64,000 bases of DNA from Lepturacanthus savala (GCA_030544235.1 CM060466.1:4167092-4231091); one strand, 5' to 3'; shown: positions 21,593-34,658, counted from the stretch's first letter. Made by a program: numbers and translations. Notes: generated from the sequence alone by a model not told the origin.

Positions 21593-24573
21593 CTGGAGAG
21601 AGAGACACGGTCAGGATAATATAACACGATGCCAGGCTGAAAAATGGCCGCCGGTCATGTGGACCTCATATTGTGGTCTATATGAATGATTTTTGGGTTG
21701 CAGTACCATGGGTGGCCACTGGGGGGAAAATCTGCACCATATCCAGTTCTATAATACATCCATGCCATGGATGTATTATAGACTTGGATATCAGACTGAA
21801 AAATGGCCGCCGTTCATTTCACCTCCCATGATGCTCTGGGTTTTCACGGATAAAAATCCTATGACTTAAAAATCTAGATTAGTAATTAACAGGGTTATAG
21901 CTGGGGGTGTCCTGTCTACAGATTATCAGCTTCTCTTTTAGTTGTAGTACCACGAGTGGCCACTGGGGGAAATCTGTGCCATATCCAGATATCAGATTGA
22001 AAAATTGCCGCCGTTCATTTCATTGGAGGTTGCTCGCCTGTGGTACATATGCTGAAAGAGTTCCTGACTTCAAGCGTTATTAGCGCGTTATGTGACCCAT
22101 AGAGACTGATCAGTAGAGATCACCTCCCATGATGCTCTGGGTTTTCATGGATAAAAAGTCCATGACTTAAAAATCTAGAAAACGATTAGTAATTAACAGG
22201 GGTATAGCTGGGGGATCCTCTTTTTTCGATATGAATGATTTTTTGTTGCAGTACCACGAGTGACCACTGGGGGAAATCTGCACCATATCCAGTTCTATAA
22301 TACATCCATGCCATGTACGTTCATTTCATTGGAAGTTGCTGAAAAAGTTCCGGACTTTATTCCCACGTCCAGCCCATAGAGTATCAGAGAGTCACCTCCC
22401 ATGATGCTCTGGGGCTTCCCATCATGCCCCGGGGCAATGAGAACGTGTAAATTACTAACAAAATTCACATTTGAGTCGTTTAATTCACTTGAATCGAAGA
22501 AAAACAAATAAACAAAAAATATAAATTAATGAATAAAAAAACATGTTCTTTCAGTTTACTATTATAGAGAATAAAGAAACATTTTCTACTTAAAAATGAC
22601 TCAAAATGATTAATCAATTATCAAAATAGTTGTCAATTAATGTAATTGTTTGACTGATTTTTTATCTAATATATTTGAATTCATATCTTTTACTTTTTAA
22701 TCTAATTTTTTCAATTTAAAGTCAAATTTATGAGGGAAATAAGTCAAAAATTAGAGATAAAGACGATTTATAGCTGCTAATACAGTTGTTAGTTGCAGCT
22801 CTGATGTTATTAATGTGTTTAAAAAAATTAGGTTGCTTAGTTACGTTAAGTTAATTTACCTGAAAATAATCAATGCAGAAATTTAGCTCATTAAATTTTG
22901 CTTAAAGTTTTATTTTAGTCAATATCCTGAGACAAAACAGTCAAATATATGAGTTTAAACAAGAAATTTTAATTATTGAAATAATAATGAATGATTGGTT
23001 CATAAAATGGTGAAAAAAAGCTGAAGATAATCAATATTTGAGAAGCTGGAACCAGAGAATTTGGACCTTTTCTTCTTAAAAGTGACTCAAATTGATTATT
23101 AATATAAAACTAATCGAAACTAATCGATTGATGAAGTGATGACTCACTCGTCTCCACTCGTAGAAGTAGGCGATATCCATTAGTGTGTAGTAGTCCTTCA
23201 ACGGCTCATCTCCATACAAAACCTCCACCTGAAACAAACCAATACATATAAACCAGCATTTATCACATTTCATGGACTAAACTACTGATTCATCAAGAAA
23301 ATGTCCTAAATGTTAATTTGAAGGCCTTTAAAAATGAGTAATTACTGGATTCACTAAGAAATTAACCTTCTTTTTTAGTATTTTCTGGCATTTAATGAGT
23401 GATTTTTTGCTAAGTAAGAAAACGTGAGTCAATGATATCATGATGTAGCATGGAAATGCTAATATTAGCTCACATTTCATCTTTAATATCTCAAAATTCA
23501 GACATTTAAACATGTTTTCCTCTGTAAAGCAAACACTGATTATAATTAAAAGACATTGAATGAACCAGGTTCACATTAACAATCTGCGTTTCTCGTAATA
23601 AATAATTGCCAGATTAATCAATGATGATCATTAGTTGCAGCAATAATGATGAAACTCTGTGAAATTGATGCTTTAAGACAAAAACTGGAATATTAACAAG
23701 TGAAATATCTTGTTTTTGGTACAATTAGTCCAATATTGAATTGTTTTAAGGTTAATTTATTACTTTTTAAGAAAATATTAGACTTGTTTTCTTAAAACAA
23801 GACCAAATGGACCCAAATCAGAAAATAAGATAAATTATCTGACACTAGAATAAGGTTATTCTATTTGATATTGGACTAAATATTTTCGCTGCAGTTTTTT
23901 TTGTCTATTTGAACATATAGACCAGATCTAATAAATTATAATAAATATGGACTGGTTTCTCACTATCTTAATTATTTTATTTTTATTTTAATATCCTGCA
24001 TCGTCTGTAATCATTGGCCTAAATCAGTGATATTCAACAGGGGGTCCGCGACCCCTAGGGGTCCGTGGAGGTACTGCAGGGGGTCCTCCAAATGAAAAAC
24101 CAAAATAATTTGTGAGTTAAAGAATATATATATATTTATAATATGATTGAGGAAACTTCATTAACAGGCGATAATAATCTACTTTTGACAAAAACTATTA
24201 ACATAGACATGATTCCCATCACGTCAGTCTTAGCGCTACGTGGCTAACTTCAGAGCCGGAAAACAAGCTAGTTAGCTACCAAGCTAGTTAGCTACCACAG
24301 TTGTTGTTTGCTAAAGACACAGAGTTGTTCTAAAGACCTGATGGATAAATTCATAATTACTAATCATACTATTACTACTACCTTTACTGCTACTACTACT
24401 AATTATAATAATTATAATAATAAAATAAGAATTATAAGTGGGGTCCCTGCTCTGCTCTTCAAGTCATTTCTTATAATATCTAGTTTTACACCGGCTGATT
24501 TAGTTCTGAAGAATATGGAGGTGCTAGGATAAAGATGGGCGGCTGATAACAAGGTGTGTGTGTGTGTGTGTGT

Positions 24574-24610
<37 letters not shown>

Positions 24611-27600
24611 TTACCCTGTAGTTGCTGGGGATGTCCATCTTGCTTCTGAGGAACTTGGCTAAATGCATGACGGACATGGCTGCCGGGCACTGCAGGAAAC
24701 GTTTACCGTTGGACTGAAAAGAGACGAATCCAGGATGAAACCAGATGAAAACAGGTGAATTCAGCTGCTACTGATGTTAAAACACCTGATATTCCAACTC
24801 TTTACCTTGTCTCCGTCCATGTCTGCACGCTGCCGCTCTGAACCTCTGCAGGAACATTTAAGATGTTAAAACACAGCAGGGATCCATGGTACTAATATTA
24901 AATATAGTAAAAGGGTTAATGGACATTTTACTACAAGCTGTGACACCAAATATTGATTTCTGAACTCTTCTCAAGCGTAAACATTAATATTATGTCGTTT
25001 TAAAATGAATTTGATCTTGTTTTTTTTGATTATTTGTCATTTTCTGCAAATAAATGCTATAAATGTTAATATTTTTATTTGGAATTTGGGGGAAATGTCA
25101 AAAACAGTCTCAAACACTGACCTATAAGTAGTAAAATCAGAAAAACTGATCATTTTGCAGCGGTTTCAGCTCTATGAGCTTTAATTAAAGCTCTAAACCA
25201 TCGATTGTTATTATATTTTCAAGTGTATTTAATATTTTTAACACCAAGGCTGCAAATTAGCTGAAGCTAAAGTCTTCTATGCATCATATTTGACCTTTTT
25301 GTGGCCGTGTTGTATGTATTACTCCTTCTAAATAAACATTAAATTCACAGTGAAGGAGATAAATGTGTTTTAAAAGAAGCTGCCACCAACACGCTAAAAA
25401 CTATAACTTTGCTCCTATATTTATAATAATTATTAAAACTATAATAGCATCAAGATATGATTTAAAAATGGTTCATTAAAATAGGAAAATTTTAAAAATT
25501 AAGATAAGAAACAAGAACAAAGTTAAACAGTTGATTAAAAAGAGGAAAAATAAAACAAAAATGAATCAATGAACCCAAATAAATGCATTTCAAGCCTAAA
25601 AGTTCAAAAACAGGACAAAATCAAGTTAAATTCAAGTCTTTTTAAAGACCATTTATATAAAAATTAATACCCATTTTATTTAGTTTTGTATAAAATGCAT
25701 ATTATGTCCTAACCTGTAGTAGTTAGAATATAATGAACTACATCAAACAGTAGTAGGGAAAAGTCATTACGTCTGTTTTTCATCAATTAATTCATACTGA
25801 AATGTAATTAGTATTTATTCTTGTTCTAAGAAACATTTTCTTAAAATAAGATTAAACCGACTAAAATCAATGAAAACATCTTACAACAAGCTAAATTATC
25901 TCTATCAAACCACTGATTTATTGCTGTAGTTTTGATTTTTATGACTCTTCTTCACCTTCACTTATCAAGAAAAGAGTAGGAATGTTTGCGTCTTTTGGTT
26001 TGATCTCAACATTCTGATGATAATCTGAGTCCGACAAGAGAAATAAATAAATAGAACATTTCTAGAGGACAAACCCAGCAGGTCAAGGTCGAATAAATGT
26101 GATTTATTTCAGCTGGTTTTCATTGGTGTGGAAGCATCGAAACAAGGGGAGACTAATTATTATAATAATTAAATAATTTCATAGCTACCTTTTGGGCTGA
26201 AGAGTCAAAAATATTAAATATAAAGTCCAAAATATGAGATAAAAATTCAGGATTATAAACAAAAAAGCCAGAATTCAGGATTATGAGGTAAAAGTCTATA
26301 ATATGACCGTAAAACTCGAAATTATGAGCTAAAACGTCCAAAATATGAGGTAGCATTTGGTAACATTTGAGATAAAGTATAGTATATTATATATGAGATA
26401 AAGTATAGTATATTATATATGAGATAAAGTCGGGATTACGAGCTAAAAAGTCAGAATTATGAGCTCAAATGTACAAAATATGAGATGTCCAATAATCTTT
26501 GTGGTTGTAGAGATATTCCATATTAAATTGGAATTCAAGCAAAAAAGCCCAAAATATGAGCTAAAAGGTCAGAATTACAATATAAAAAGCAGATAGATTT
26601 ATTTTGACACCAGGTTTAAGTCCAATAACCTTCGTGGTTGTAGAGATATTCCATATTAAGTTAGAATTCAATCAAAAGAGCCCAAAATATGAGCTAAAAA
26701 GTCAGAATTATGAGCTAAAAAGTCAGAATTATGAGCTAAATAGCCAGAATTATAATATAAAGAGCAGATAGATTTATTTTAATACCAGGTTTAAATCCAA
26801 TAACCTTTGTGGTTGTAGAGATATTCCAGATTATGTTAGAATTCTAGCAAAAAACAAAAACAAAATATGAGCTAAAAAGTCAGGATTAATAGCTAAAAAG
26901 TCTGAATTATGAGCTAAAAAGTCTGAATTATGAGCTATAAAGTCAGGATTATAATATAAAAAGCAGCTATATTTATTTTAATACCAGGTTTAAGTCCAAT
27001 AAGCTTTGTGGTTGTAGAGATATTCCATATTATGTTAGAATTTAAGAAAAAAAAAAACCTAAAATATGAGCTAAAAAGTCAGAATTATGAGCTAAAATGC
27101 CCAAAATATGAGCTAAAAAGTCAGAATTACAATATAAAAAGCAGATATATTTATTTTGACACCAGGTTTAAGTTCATTAACATTTCTGGTTGTAGAGATA
27201 TTCCATATTAAGTTAGAATTCAATCAAAAGAGCCCAAAATATGAGCTAAAAAGTCAGAATTATGAGCTAAATAGCCAGAATTATAATATAAAGAGCAGAT
27301 AGATTTATTTTAATACCAGGTTTAAGTCCAATAACCTTTGTGGTTGTAGAGATATTCCAGATTAAGTTAGAATTCTAGCAAAAAAAAAACAAAATATGAG
27401 CTAAAAAGTCAGGATTAATAGCTAAAAAGTCTGAATTATGAGCTAAAAAGTCTGAATTATGAGCTATAAAGTCAGGATTATAATATAAAAAGCAGCTATA
27501 TTTATTTTAATACCAGGTTTAAGTCCAATAACCTTTGTGGTTGTAGAGATATTCCAGATTATGTTAGAATTCTAGCAAAAAAAAAAATATGAGCTAAAAA

Positions 27601-30600
27601 GTCAGAATTATGAGCTAAAAAGTCAGATTTATAATATAAAAACAGATATATTTATTTTGATATCAAATTTAAGTCCAACAACTTTTGTGGTTGTAGAGAT
27701 ATTCCAGATTAAGTTAGAATTCAAGCAAGAAAAGACCAAAATATTCAATAAAAAGTCCAAAATATTAGATAAAAAGTCAGAATTATGAGCTAAAAAGTCC
27801 AAAATATGAGAAAAAGTCCAAGATATGAGCTAAAATAAGATAAAGTATAGTATATTAAATATGAGATAAAGTCAGGTTTACAAGCTAAAAAGTCGAAAAT
27901 ATGAGATAAAAAGTCAGGATTATAAACTAAAAAGCCAGAATTATAAAATAAAATGTCAGGATTATGAGTTAAAAGTCCAAAATATGAGCTAAAATAATAT
28001 AAAATTTGAGATTAAGTAGAGTATAGGATATAAGAGTATATAAGAGTATAAGATAAAAATTGGGATTACAAGATAAAAAGTCAGAATTATGAGCTAAAGA
28101 GTCGAAAATATTCAATATAAAATCCAAAATATGAGCTAAAAAGTCATGATTATAAGATAAAAAGCCAGAATTATAAAATAAAATGTCAGGATTATGAGTT
28201 AAAAGTCTACAATATGACCGTAAAAATCAGAATTATGAGCTAAAAAGTCAGAATTATGAGCTATAAAGTCAGGATTATAATATAAAAAGCAGCTATATTT
28301 ATTTTAATACCAGATTTAAGTCCAACAACCTTCATGGATATTCCACATTTATCATCATTTACAGCAGGAAAACTGATAAACCTGTGGTTTAAGTGGTTAA
28401 AAAGACACGTTTGGACTCACTTGTTCCTCTCATAGAACTGTATCGACAGGCTGATAATCTCATCCTCCGCTATGTTAAACGTCTCCACTACTTCTCCCGG
28501 CTCCAGGACTCGATTCTCTGCGTAAAAGTCTCGCCTCCTCTTCATCTCATCTGTGGAAAAAACAGAAATGTCTTTAAATAATAGGAAAAGCTAAAGACAA
28601 ACAATAGGCTGAGTTTAATCTCTGTGTTATTTTACCTTTGAATAACCCTGGAACCAGCTTATAAACAATATCTTGTAGAGTTTTGTCCGCTCTGGAAATA
28701 AAACAACATTATTAGTGATAAGACACATTGATGGTGTGTTTTAAACGGGTTAAACTGTGGTTGCTGACCTGATGCTGAGCTGTGGACACGTCTTATGAAC
28801 CTGGACGTCACATCGAGGGCAGAACTTATTCGTCTCCAGGAAGGCAACAATGCACGTTTTACAAACTGAAGACACACAAGACAGAAGGTTAAACGCTAAT
28901 AATTTCAATTGCAGGAACTCACAGGAGTGCAAAGCAACTAATCGATTAATCGTCTCAATAAATAACAGAATAATCAACAATCAGAATAGTTCGTTTCAGC
29001 TCTAATTCCAGTAAGAAGATAATTTATATTCTCTGGTTGCAGCTTCTCAAATCTGATTATTTTCTGGTTTCTTTAGTCTTCTATCAAAGTAAAATGATGA
29101 TGGGAGTTGTGGACACTTTGCACCAATTTACGAACCAAACGACTAATCGATTAATCAATTAATCGTTTAATCGGAATCAGAACAGTCATTAGTTGCAGCT
29201 CTAATTTCTATAAATAAAATGTCCAAATTCTCTGCTTCCAGCTTCTCTTCTCTGATTATTTTCTGGTTTCTTTATTCTTCTATAATAGTAAACTGATTTT
29301 AATGCGTTGTGGACATTTTACACCCTTTTACGAAACAAACAACTAATCGATTAATCGTTTCAGTAAAACAACAGATTGATTAACCATCAGGACAGATGTT
29401 TCTTAAATTCAAATTCTCTGGTTCCATCTTCTCAAATCTGACTATTTCCTGATTTATTTGGTCTTCTATAATAATAAACTGATGTTTTTGGGTGGACATT
29501 TTACACCATTTGATGAACCAAACGACTAATCGATTAATCGTTTCATCAGAATCAGAACAGTCATTAGTTGCAGCTCTAATTTGAGTCATTTTTACAAAGC
29601 ATGTCCAAATTCTCTGGTTGCAGCTTCTCTTCTCTGATTATTTTCTGGTTTCTTTATTCTTCTATAATAATAAACTGATTTTAATGCATTGTGGACATTT
29701 TACACCCTTTTACGAACCAAACGACTAATCGATTAATCATTTCGATAATCAACAGATTATTCAACTATCACAACAATTGAGTCATTTTCAAGAAGAAAAT
29801 TCAAATTCTCTTCTCATATCCAACAATTTTCTCATTTCTTTAGTCTCCTATGATACTAAACTGATGATTTTGTGGCTTGTGGACATTTAACACCATTTTA
29901 CGAACCAAACAATCAATTGATTAATCGTTTCAGTAAACAACAGATTGATTAACTATCAGGAAAGTCATTTCTTAAATTCAAATTCTCTGGTTCCATCTTC
30001 TCAAATCTGATTATTTCCTGATTTATTTAGTCTTCTATAATAGTAAACTGATGTTTTGGGGTGGACATTTTACACCATTTGATGAACCAAATGACTAATC
30101 GATTAATCATTTCATCAGAATCAGAACAGTTGTTAGTTGCAGCTCTAATTTGAGTCATTTCTATAAAGAAAATGCCTAAATTCTCTGCTTCCAGCTTCTC
30201 TTCTCTGATTATTTTCTGGTTTCTTTAGTCTCTATAATAGTAAACTCATTTTAATGCATTGTGGACATATTACACCCTTTTATGAAACAAACAACTAATC
30301 GATTAATCGTTTAATCAGAATCAGAACAGTTTCTTTCATCTTCTATAATAGTAAACTGATGATTTTATGGGTTATGGAGTGTTTTATGAACCAAACAATT
30401 AATCGATTAATCATTTAGATAATTGACAGATTAATCAACCACCACAACAGTTGAGTCATTTTTAAGAAGAAAATTCAAATTCTCTGGTTCCATTTTCTCA
30501 AATCTGACTATTTCCTAATTTCTTTAGTCTTCTATAACAATAAACTGATGATTGTGGATTGTGGACATTTTACACCATTTGATGAACCAAACAACTAATT

Positions 30601-32673
30601 GATTAATCATTTTAATCAGAATAGTCGTTAGTTGCGGCTCTAATTTGAGTCATTTTAAGGAGAAAATTCCAATCCTCTGGTTCTAGCTTTTCAAATCTGA
30701 TTAGTCTTATAAGTCTTCTATAACAGTAAACTGATGATTTTGGGGGTTGTAGACATTTTACACCATTCGATTAATCGTCTCAGTAATCGACAGATTAATC
30801 AACGATCAAACTAATTATAAAAGACACCTATTTAAACTCTTATCCATCCTAACTTGCATGTGGATCCATCGCAGGACTCCTGTTACTGTGCATGTGGGTG
30901 TTTCTCCTTAAAGGACATTAAGGTGGGGTCGAGGCATAAACAAACATCCAGGAGTTGACTGGACAAACAACAACAACAACAACAACGCATGTATCTGGTG
31001 TTTTTGTGCAGGAACTCATAGGAGCGCAAAACAACTAATCGATTAATCGTTTCAATAAATAATAGAATAACCAACTATCAGTCATTTTTAAGAAGAAAAT
31101 GTCCAAATCCTCTAGTTCCAGCTTCTCTTCATTGATTATTTTCTGGTTTCTTTAGTCTTCTATAATAGTAAACTGTTCATTTTGTGGGTTGTGGACATTT
31201 TACGAACCAAACAACTAATTGATTAATCGTTTCAATAATTAATCAACTATCATGATAGTTAGTTGAAGCTGTCATTTAAATCATTCTAATTCTCTGGTTC
31301 CATCTTCTCAAATCTGACTATTTCCTGATTTCTTTAGTCTTCTATAATAATAAACTGATGATTGTGGGTTGTGGACATTTTACACCATTTGATGAACTAA
31401 ACGACTAATTGATTAATCGTTGATTAATCAGAATAGTCATTAGTTGCAGCTCTAACTTGAGTCCAATCCTCTGGTTCCAGCTTTTCAAATCTGACTATTA
31501 TCTGTTTTTTTTTAAGTCTATAATAGTAAACTGATGATTTTGTGGGTTGTGGACATTTTACGAACCCGAACGACTAATCGATTAATCGTTTCAATAATCG
31601 ACAGATTAATCAACTATCAAAATAATTGAGTCAAGAAGAAAATTCTAATTCTCTGGTTCCATCTTCTCAACTCTGTTTTCTGATTTATTTAGTCTTCTAT
31701 AATAATAAACTGATGATTGTGGGTTGTGGACATTTTACACCATTTGATCAACTAAACGACTAATTGATTAATCGTTATTGATTAATCAGAATAGTCATTA
31801 GTTGCAGCTCTAACTTGAGTTGGTTTTCAGAACAAAAATCCAATCCTCTGGTTCCAGCTTTGCAAATCTGACTATTATCTGTTTTTAAGTCTATAACAGT
31901 AAACTGATGATTTTGCGGTTTGTGGACATTTTACGAACCAAACGACTAATCGATTAATCGTTTCAATAATCGACAGATTATCAAAACAATTGAGTCAAGA
32001 AGAAAATTCTAATTCTCTGGTTCCAGCTTCTCAAATGTGACTATTTCCTAGAAGACTAATTAAACAATTAGTCTTCTATAACAGTAAACTGGTGATTTTT
32101 GGGGGTTGTGGACATTTTACGAACCAAACGACTAATCGATTAATCGTTTCAATAATCGACAATTATCAAAACAATTGTTGAGTCAAGAAGAAAATTCAAA
32201 TTCTCTGGTTCCAGATTCTCTTCTCTGACTATTTCCTAGTTTCTTTACTCTATAACAGTAAACTGGTGATTTTGGGGGGTTGTGGACATTTTACACCATT
32301 CGATTAATCGTCTCAGTAATCGACAGATTAATCAACTATCAAACTAATTATAAAAGACACCTATTTAAACTCTTATCCATCCTAACTTGCATGTGGATCC
32401 ATTGCAGGACTCCTGTTACTGTGCATGTGGGTGTTTCTCCTTAAAGGACATTAAGGTGGGGTCGAGGCATAAACAAACATCCAGGAGTTGACTGGACAAA
32501 CAACAACAACAACAACAACAATGCATGTATCTGGCGTTTTTGTGCAGGAACTCACAGGAGTGCAGGCACTCTACGATGGTCGTGGCATCAACTAAGTAGC
32601 CTGCGCACAGCGGGCATGTGAGGTGCGGGTTCACGTCTGTGATTTTAATCCGGTTGGGCTGCATTTTATCCAT
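21182..32673 (-). CDS. pcgf2: Polycomb group RING finger protein 2 (Mel-18), 8 coding exons, 343 aa
   Basis: Subunit of Polycomb repressive complex 1; in the family the RING pairs with RING1/RNF2 in the H2A ubiquitin ligase. Exons on the - strand are 32673-32556, 28865-28769, 28691-28636, 28550-28421, 24845-24806, 24713-24615, 23228-23148 and 21592-21182, all GT-AG, totalling 1032 nt. Residues 20-58 form a C3HC4 RING (C20, C23, C35, H37, C41, C44, C55, C58). The RAWUL domain covers about 150-220 ([39 protein letters not shown]). A basic RKRRR (221-225) could be a nuclear signal. The tail (226-343) is Ser/Thr-rich with a nine-Pro run and RKVTVNG, resembling RKMTVNG near the end of human PCGF2 (recalled, 344 aa). 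The start [11 protein letters not shown] has a second Met at residue 4. BMI1/PCGF4 is the alternative; the tail and neighbours favour PCGF2. Confidence 0.95.
21630..22430. repeat. Three tandem copies of a roughly 270 bp repeat in the last pcgf2 intron
   Basis: Markers repeat in order: AAAATGGCCGCCGTTCATTT, CCTCCCATGATGCTCTGGG, GGTATAGCTGGGG and TGGCCACTGGGGG (copies near 21640-21890, 21895-22200 and 22205-22430). The rest of the intron to 23147 is AT-rich with fragments of the ATCGATTAATCG family. Confidence 0.75.
23148..23228 (-). CDS. pcgf2: pcgf2 coding exon 7 (RAWUL core)
   Basis: 27 codons, [20 protein letters not shown] to EWRR. The acceptor is TTTGTTTCAG and the donor GTGAGT. Confidence 0.95.
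23680..24610. repeat. pcgf2 intron 6: palindromic-repeat fragment, GGGGTCCGCGACC element and (GT)n
   Basis: 23690-23890 is a member of the TATTGGACTAA family. 24022-24090 (GGGGGTCCGCGACCCCTAGG) resembles the end of a common fish DNA element. 24556-24609 is (GT)n broken once by TAGC. No gene is seen. Confidence 0.6.
24615..24713 (-). CDS. pcgf2: pcgf2 coding exon 6 (start of RAWUL)
   Basis: 33 codons, [20 protein letters not shown] to NYR, between the acceptor CTCTTTTCAG and donor GTAATC. A (GT)n tract lies just past the donor (24550-24609 on +). Confidence 0.95.
24806..24845 (-). CDS. pcgf2: pcgf2 coding exon 5 (small linker exon)
   Basis: 40 nt encoding [14 protein letters not shown], the variable linker before the RAWUL domain. 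The acceptor TTCCTGCAG and donor GTAAAG keep the frame between neighbours. Confidence 0.88.
24846..26150. other. pcgf2 intron 4, right part, no gene seen
   Basis: About 1.3 kb of AT-rich sequence with one short fragment of the palindromic family near 25810-25900. Nothing else can be supported. Confidence 0.4.
26160..28300 (-). repeat. GACTTTTTAGCTCATAATTC minisatellite in pcgf2 intron 4, with higher-order units
   Basis: On + the motif reads AGAATTATGAGCTAAAAAGT. It is organised in longer units of about 180-310 bp marked by AATACCAGGTTTAAGTCCAA, CCTTTGTGGTTGTAGAGATA and TTCCATATTAAGTTAGAATT (26490-27720). Relative to transcription of pcgf2 the motif has the same T-rich sense as in cisd3 copy B. 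Confidence 0.85.
28421..28550 (-). CDS. pcgf2: pcgf2 coding exon 4
   Basis: Encodes [13 protein letters not shown] through [13 protein letters not shown]. The acceptor is TTTTTTCCACAG and the donor GTGAGT, with two bases (AA) carried to the next exon. Residues 103-120 differ from the human linker I recall. Confidence 0.94.
28636..28691 (-). CDS. pcgf2: pcgf2 coding exon 3
   Basis: 56 nt encoding [19 protein letters not shown], almost identical to the vertebrate PCGF2/BMI1 segment. The donor is GTAAAA. The upstream intron is only 77 nt. Confidence 0.95.
28769..28865 (-). CDS. pcgf2: pcgf2 coding exon 2 (second half of RING)
   Basis: The acceptor TTGTGTGTCTTCAG precedes TTTGT. The exon encodes [20 protein letters not shown] to LSI and ends AG before GTCAGC. 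Confidence 0.95.
28911..28931 (-). repeat. 21 bp copy of the pcgf2 exon 1/intron junction next to exon 2
   Basis: Identical to 32544-32564. The GT donor is intact (28922-28921) and lies about 55 nt upstream of the exon 2 acceptor at 28866. It is followed by the same AACTAATCGATTAATCG sequence as the 31008-31028 copy. Confidence 0.85.
30803..31028 (-). repeat. Duplicate of the pcgf2 exon 1 donor region (decayed donor)
   Basis: About 225 bp nearly identical to 32336-32564, including ACTTGCATGTGGATCCAT, a (CAA)n tract and GTTTTTGTGCAGGAACTCA. It stops at the exon edge. The copied donor reads CTCCTATGAG on the gene strand, where the real one reads CTCCTGTGAG, so GT has become AT. The upstream exon sequence is absent. 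Confidence 0.9.
32556..32673 (-). CDS. pcgf2: pcgf2 coding exon 1 (start of RING)
   Basis: Encodes [18 protein letters not shown] through VECLHS and ends after one extra base, T, before the donor GTGAGT. The likely acceptor is CTTGTTTCCCGCAG, ten bases before the ATG. Parts of the region around its donor are duplicated twice in the following intron. Confidence 0.93.
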
Positions 32674-33790
32674 CTGGGCAGATCTGCGGGAAACAAGGCG
32701 AGAAAATGAGCTAAAAAATGCAAATGCATCGGGGGGGCTGTTAGTTGCGTGTGTGTATGGAGACTCTGCAGCAGGTTTTTGGTTGAAACCACAACAAAGA
32801 GAGCTGCTGGATCCACGTATAGTGACATGTTGGGAGCCCGAATGCGGGTAGAATGCGGGGCTGTGTGCGGTGCAGCAGCAGCTATACAACAAGCCCCTGT
32901 GTGGCCTCATCTCGTGCATCAGCTCCGCTCCTCGAGCCACAGCCGGAGCTCAACAAAGAGCGTTTATTTCCGCCTCGAACCCCCCGCACAAGCCGTGCGG
33001 AGCGCCGACACCGTGCGGGAGGGCTGGCCGCGGAGCCGCCACGGACGGCCAGGAGGTTGTTAAAGAAAAAAAATTAAAAGAAATCACACTGGTATACAAA
33101 GCAGCCATCTTAAATCCACTGACAGGGCTCTGGTATCAGGAGCGAACAAGGAGAGAGAGGCTGAAAATGTGACACCGCCGTGCGCTTCTTGCGCGCTGGG
33201 CCCCGCAAAAAAAAGGGGAAAAACTGCGGCGCGTCGCGAGGCCCCGATTAAAAAAAAAAAAAAAAGAAGAAGAGAGAGAAAGAGGTGGCGTCGGTTCCTA
33301 CCTGACTAGACATCAACGTCGTCCCTCTCCTCCCCGCGAGGATCCAGCGTTTGTTATTCGGGACTTGGACAGAATTTGCGGCAGCAGCGCCAGAAAATGG
33401 CTTTTTTCAGCACCGTCAGAGGACTGCCCATTTTGGATCACGTGGTTTATTATTTTGTCGCCTCTTCTTCACGGGGCAAGAAAAAAAAAAAGCCCCAACC
33501 GGGATCCGCCGAGGAGTCCTCCCTCCCTCCGTCCTCCCGCACGCGCAGGCCCCGCAACAACAACTACACCAACTCTTTCTGCGCGTTCTGCGTTTTTACG
33601 CGCAACCGGACGACGCTTTTTTTTCTCTTCGCTTCCCCAATTCGGTTTAGTTAATTAGTTTGAATAAGTCGCGCAGGATGCGGGGAAGCCCCGCCCCTTC
33701 CCTCCCTCCCCTCTCGTGCGCGTGCGTGCGTGCGTGCGTGTGTGGCTGTGCGTGAATGAATCTGCAGAGGCCCTGCAGGCCGCAGGTCTG
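32674..33790 (-). promoter_or_regulatory. pcgf2: pcgf2 CpG-rich promoter, probable non-coding exon 1 and intron 1
   Basis: From about 32900 to 33790 the base composition changes to GC-rich with many CpG. On the - strand CTAGTCAG is followed by the donor GTAGGAACC, putting the end of a non-coding exon at 33302; its 5' end is probably 33350-33650. The intron would end at the acceptor before the start codon. A YY1-type AAGATGGCTGC lies at 33111-33101 within that intron. The short + strand open frames here match nothing I know. Confidence 0.6.
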
Positions 33791-33979
33791 AGAGGGGCCT
33801 GACTGACTAGACTCCGATTCTGTTGCATTTATTCATCATAGAATACAAAAACGACCATATTTAAATGAAATAAAAGGAAAATAACCAGAAATATAGATAA
33901 TAAAGAATAAATTCAATAATTATCAGACACTTATAGATGATAGTTACATGTTGAAATAATAATTCTAACAGTTCATTGA

Positions 33980-33982
33980 AGC

Positions 33983-34036
<54 letters not shown>

Positions 34037-34154
34037 CATTATACATGTATTATACATATTAAGTGTAATTACCATGTTAAATCTTAAAAATGAGTCAATA
34101 ATTATGTAATGTAATTGTAATTATGTTATGTAATTATGTATGTTTGTATATATA

Positions 34155-34233
<79 letters not shown>

Positions 34234-34579
34234 AACTAATGACTATTCTGAGTCAATAATCTATCAATCACTGAAACAATTAATCGATTAGTTGGTTAGT
34301 TCATAAAATATTATAAAATCTGTCTCGCGAAGCTGAAGATTCAACCTAAAATGTAAGAAGGATTTAATCATAGGCTGTAAAACTATACGAGTAAATGATC
34401 ATTAATGTATTGATTATTGAAATGTTTGATCAAGTAGCTGTTTGGTTCATGAAATAGAATAAAATGTCAATCACTGTTTCCCAAAGCTGAAGATTCAACA
34501 TAAAATGTCTTTTTTTTTGGTCCACAACTCAAAGATCATCAGTTTATTATTATAGGAGAATAAAGAAACCAGGAAATAA

Positions 34580-34658
<79 letters not shown>

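Larger units (their letters stand above)
28880..32350. repeat. Array of the ACTAATCGATTAATCG repeat in the pcgf2 RING intron
   Basis: The 3.7 kb intron is nearly all repeats of about 200-270 bp marked by AATTCTCTGGTTCCAGCTTC, TAATAGTAAACTGATGATTT, GGACATTTTACACCATTTGA, AAACGACTAATCGATTAATC and CAGTCATTAGTTGCAGCTCT. At least a dozen copies have diverged by a few per cent to tens of per cent. Fragments elsewhere in the window are in either orientation. Confidence 0.9.

Noticed and set aside
21002..21627. Long + and - strand open frames over pcgf2 exon 8 (one 205 aa frame on +, others on -)
   Set aside because: They are shadows of the GC- and CCT/CCG-rich tail. The spliced pcgf2 frame explains the sequence and ends at a family-like C-terminus.
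30883..31074. Frame resembling the end of the pcgf2 RING exon read into its intron
   Set aside because: It is a copied intron segment with a decayed donor, and it contains no exon sequence beyond a few bases.
32416..32940. 174-codon - strand frame containing the RING start
   Set aside because: It only reads through the acceptor and donor of pcgf2 coding exon 1. The conserved part is residues of that exon, and the rest is intron, including a (CAA)n-derived Cys run.
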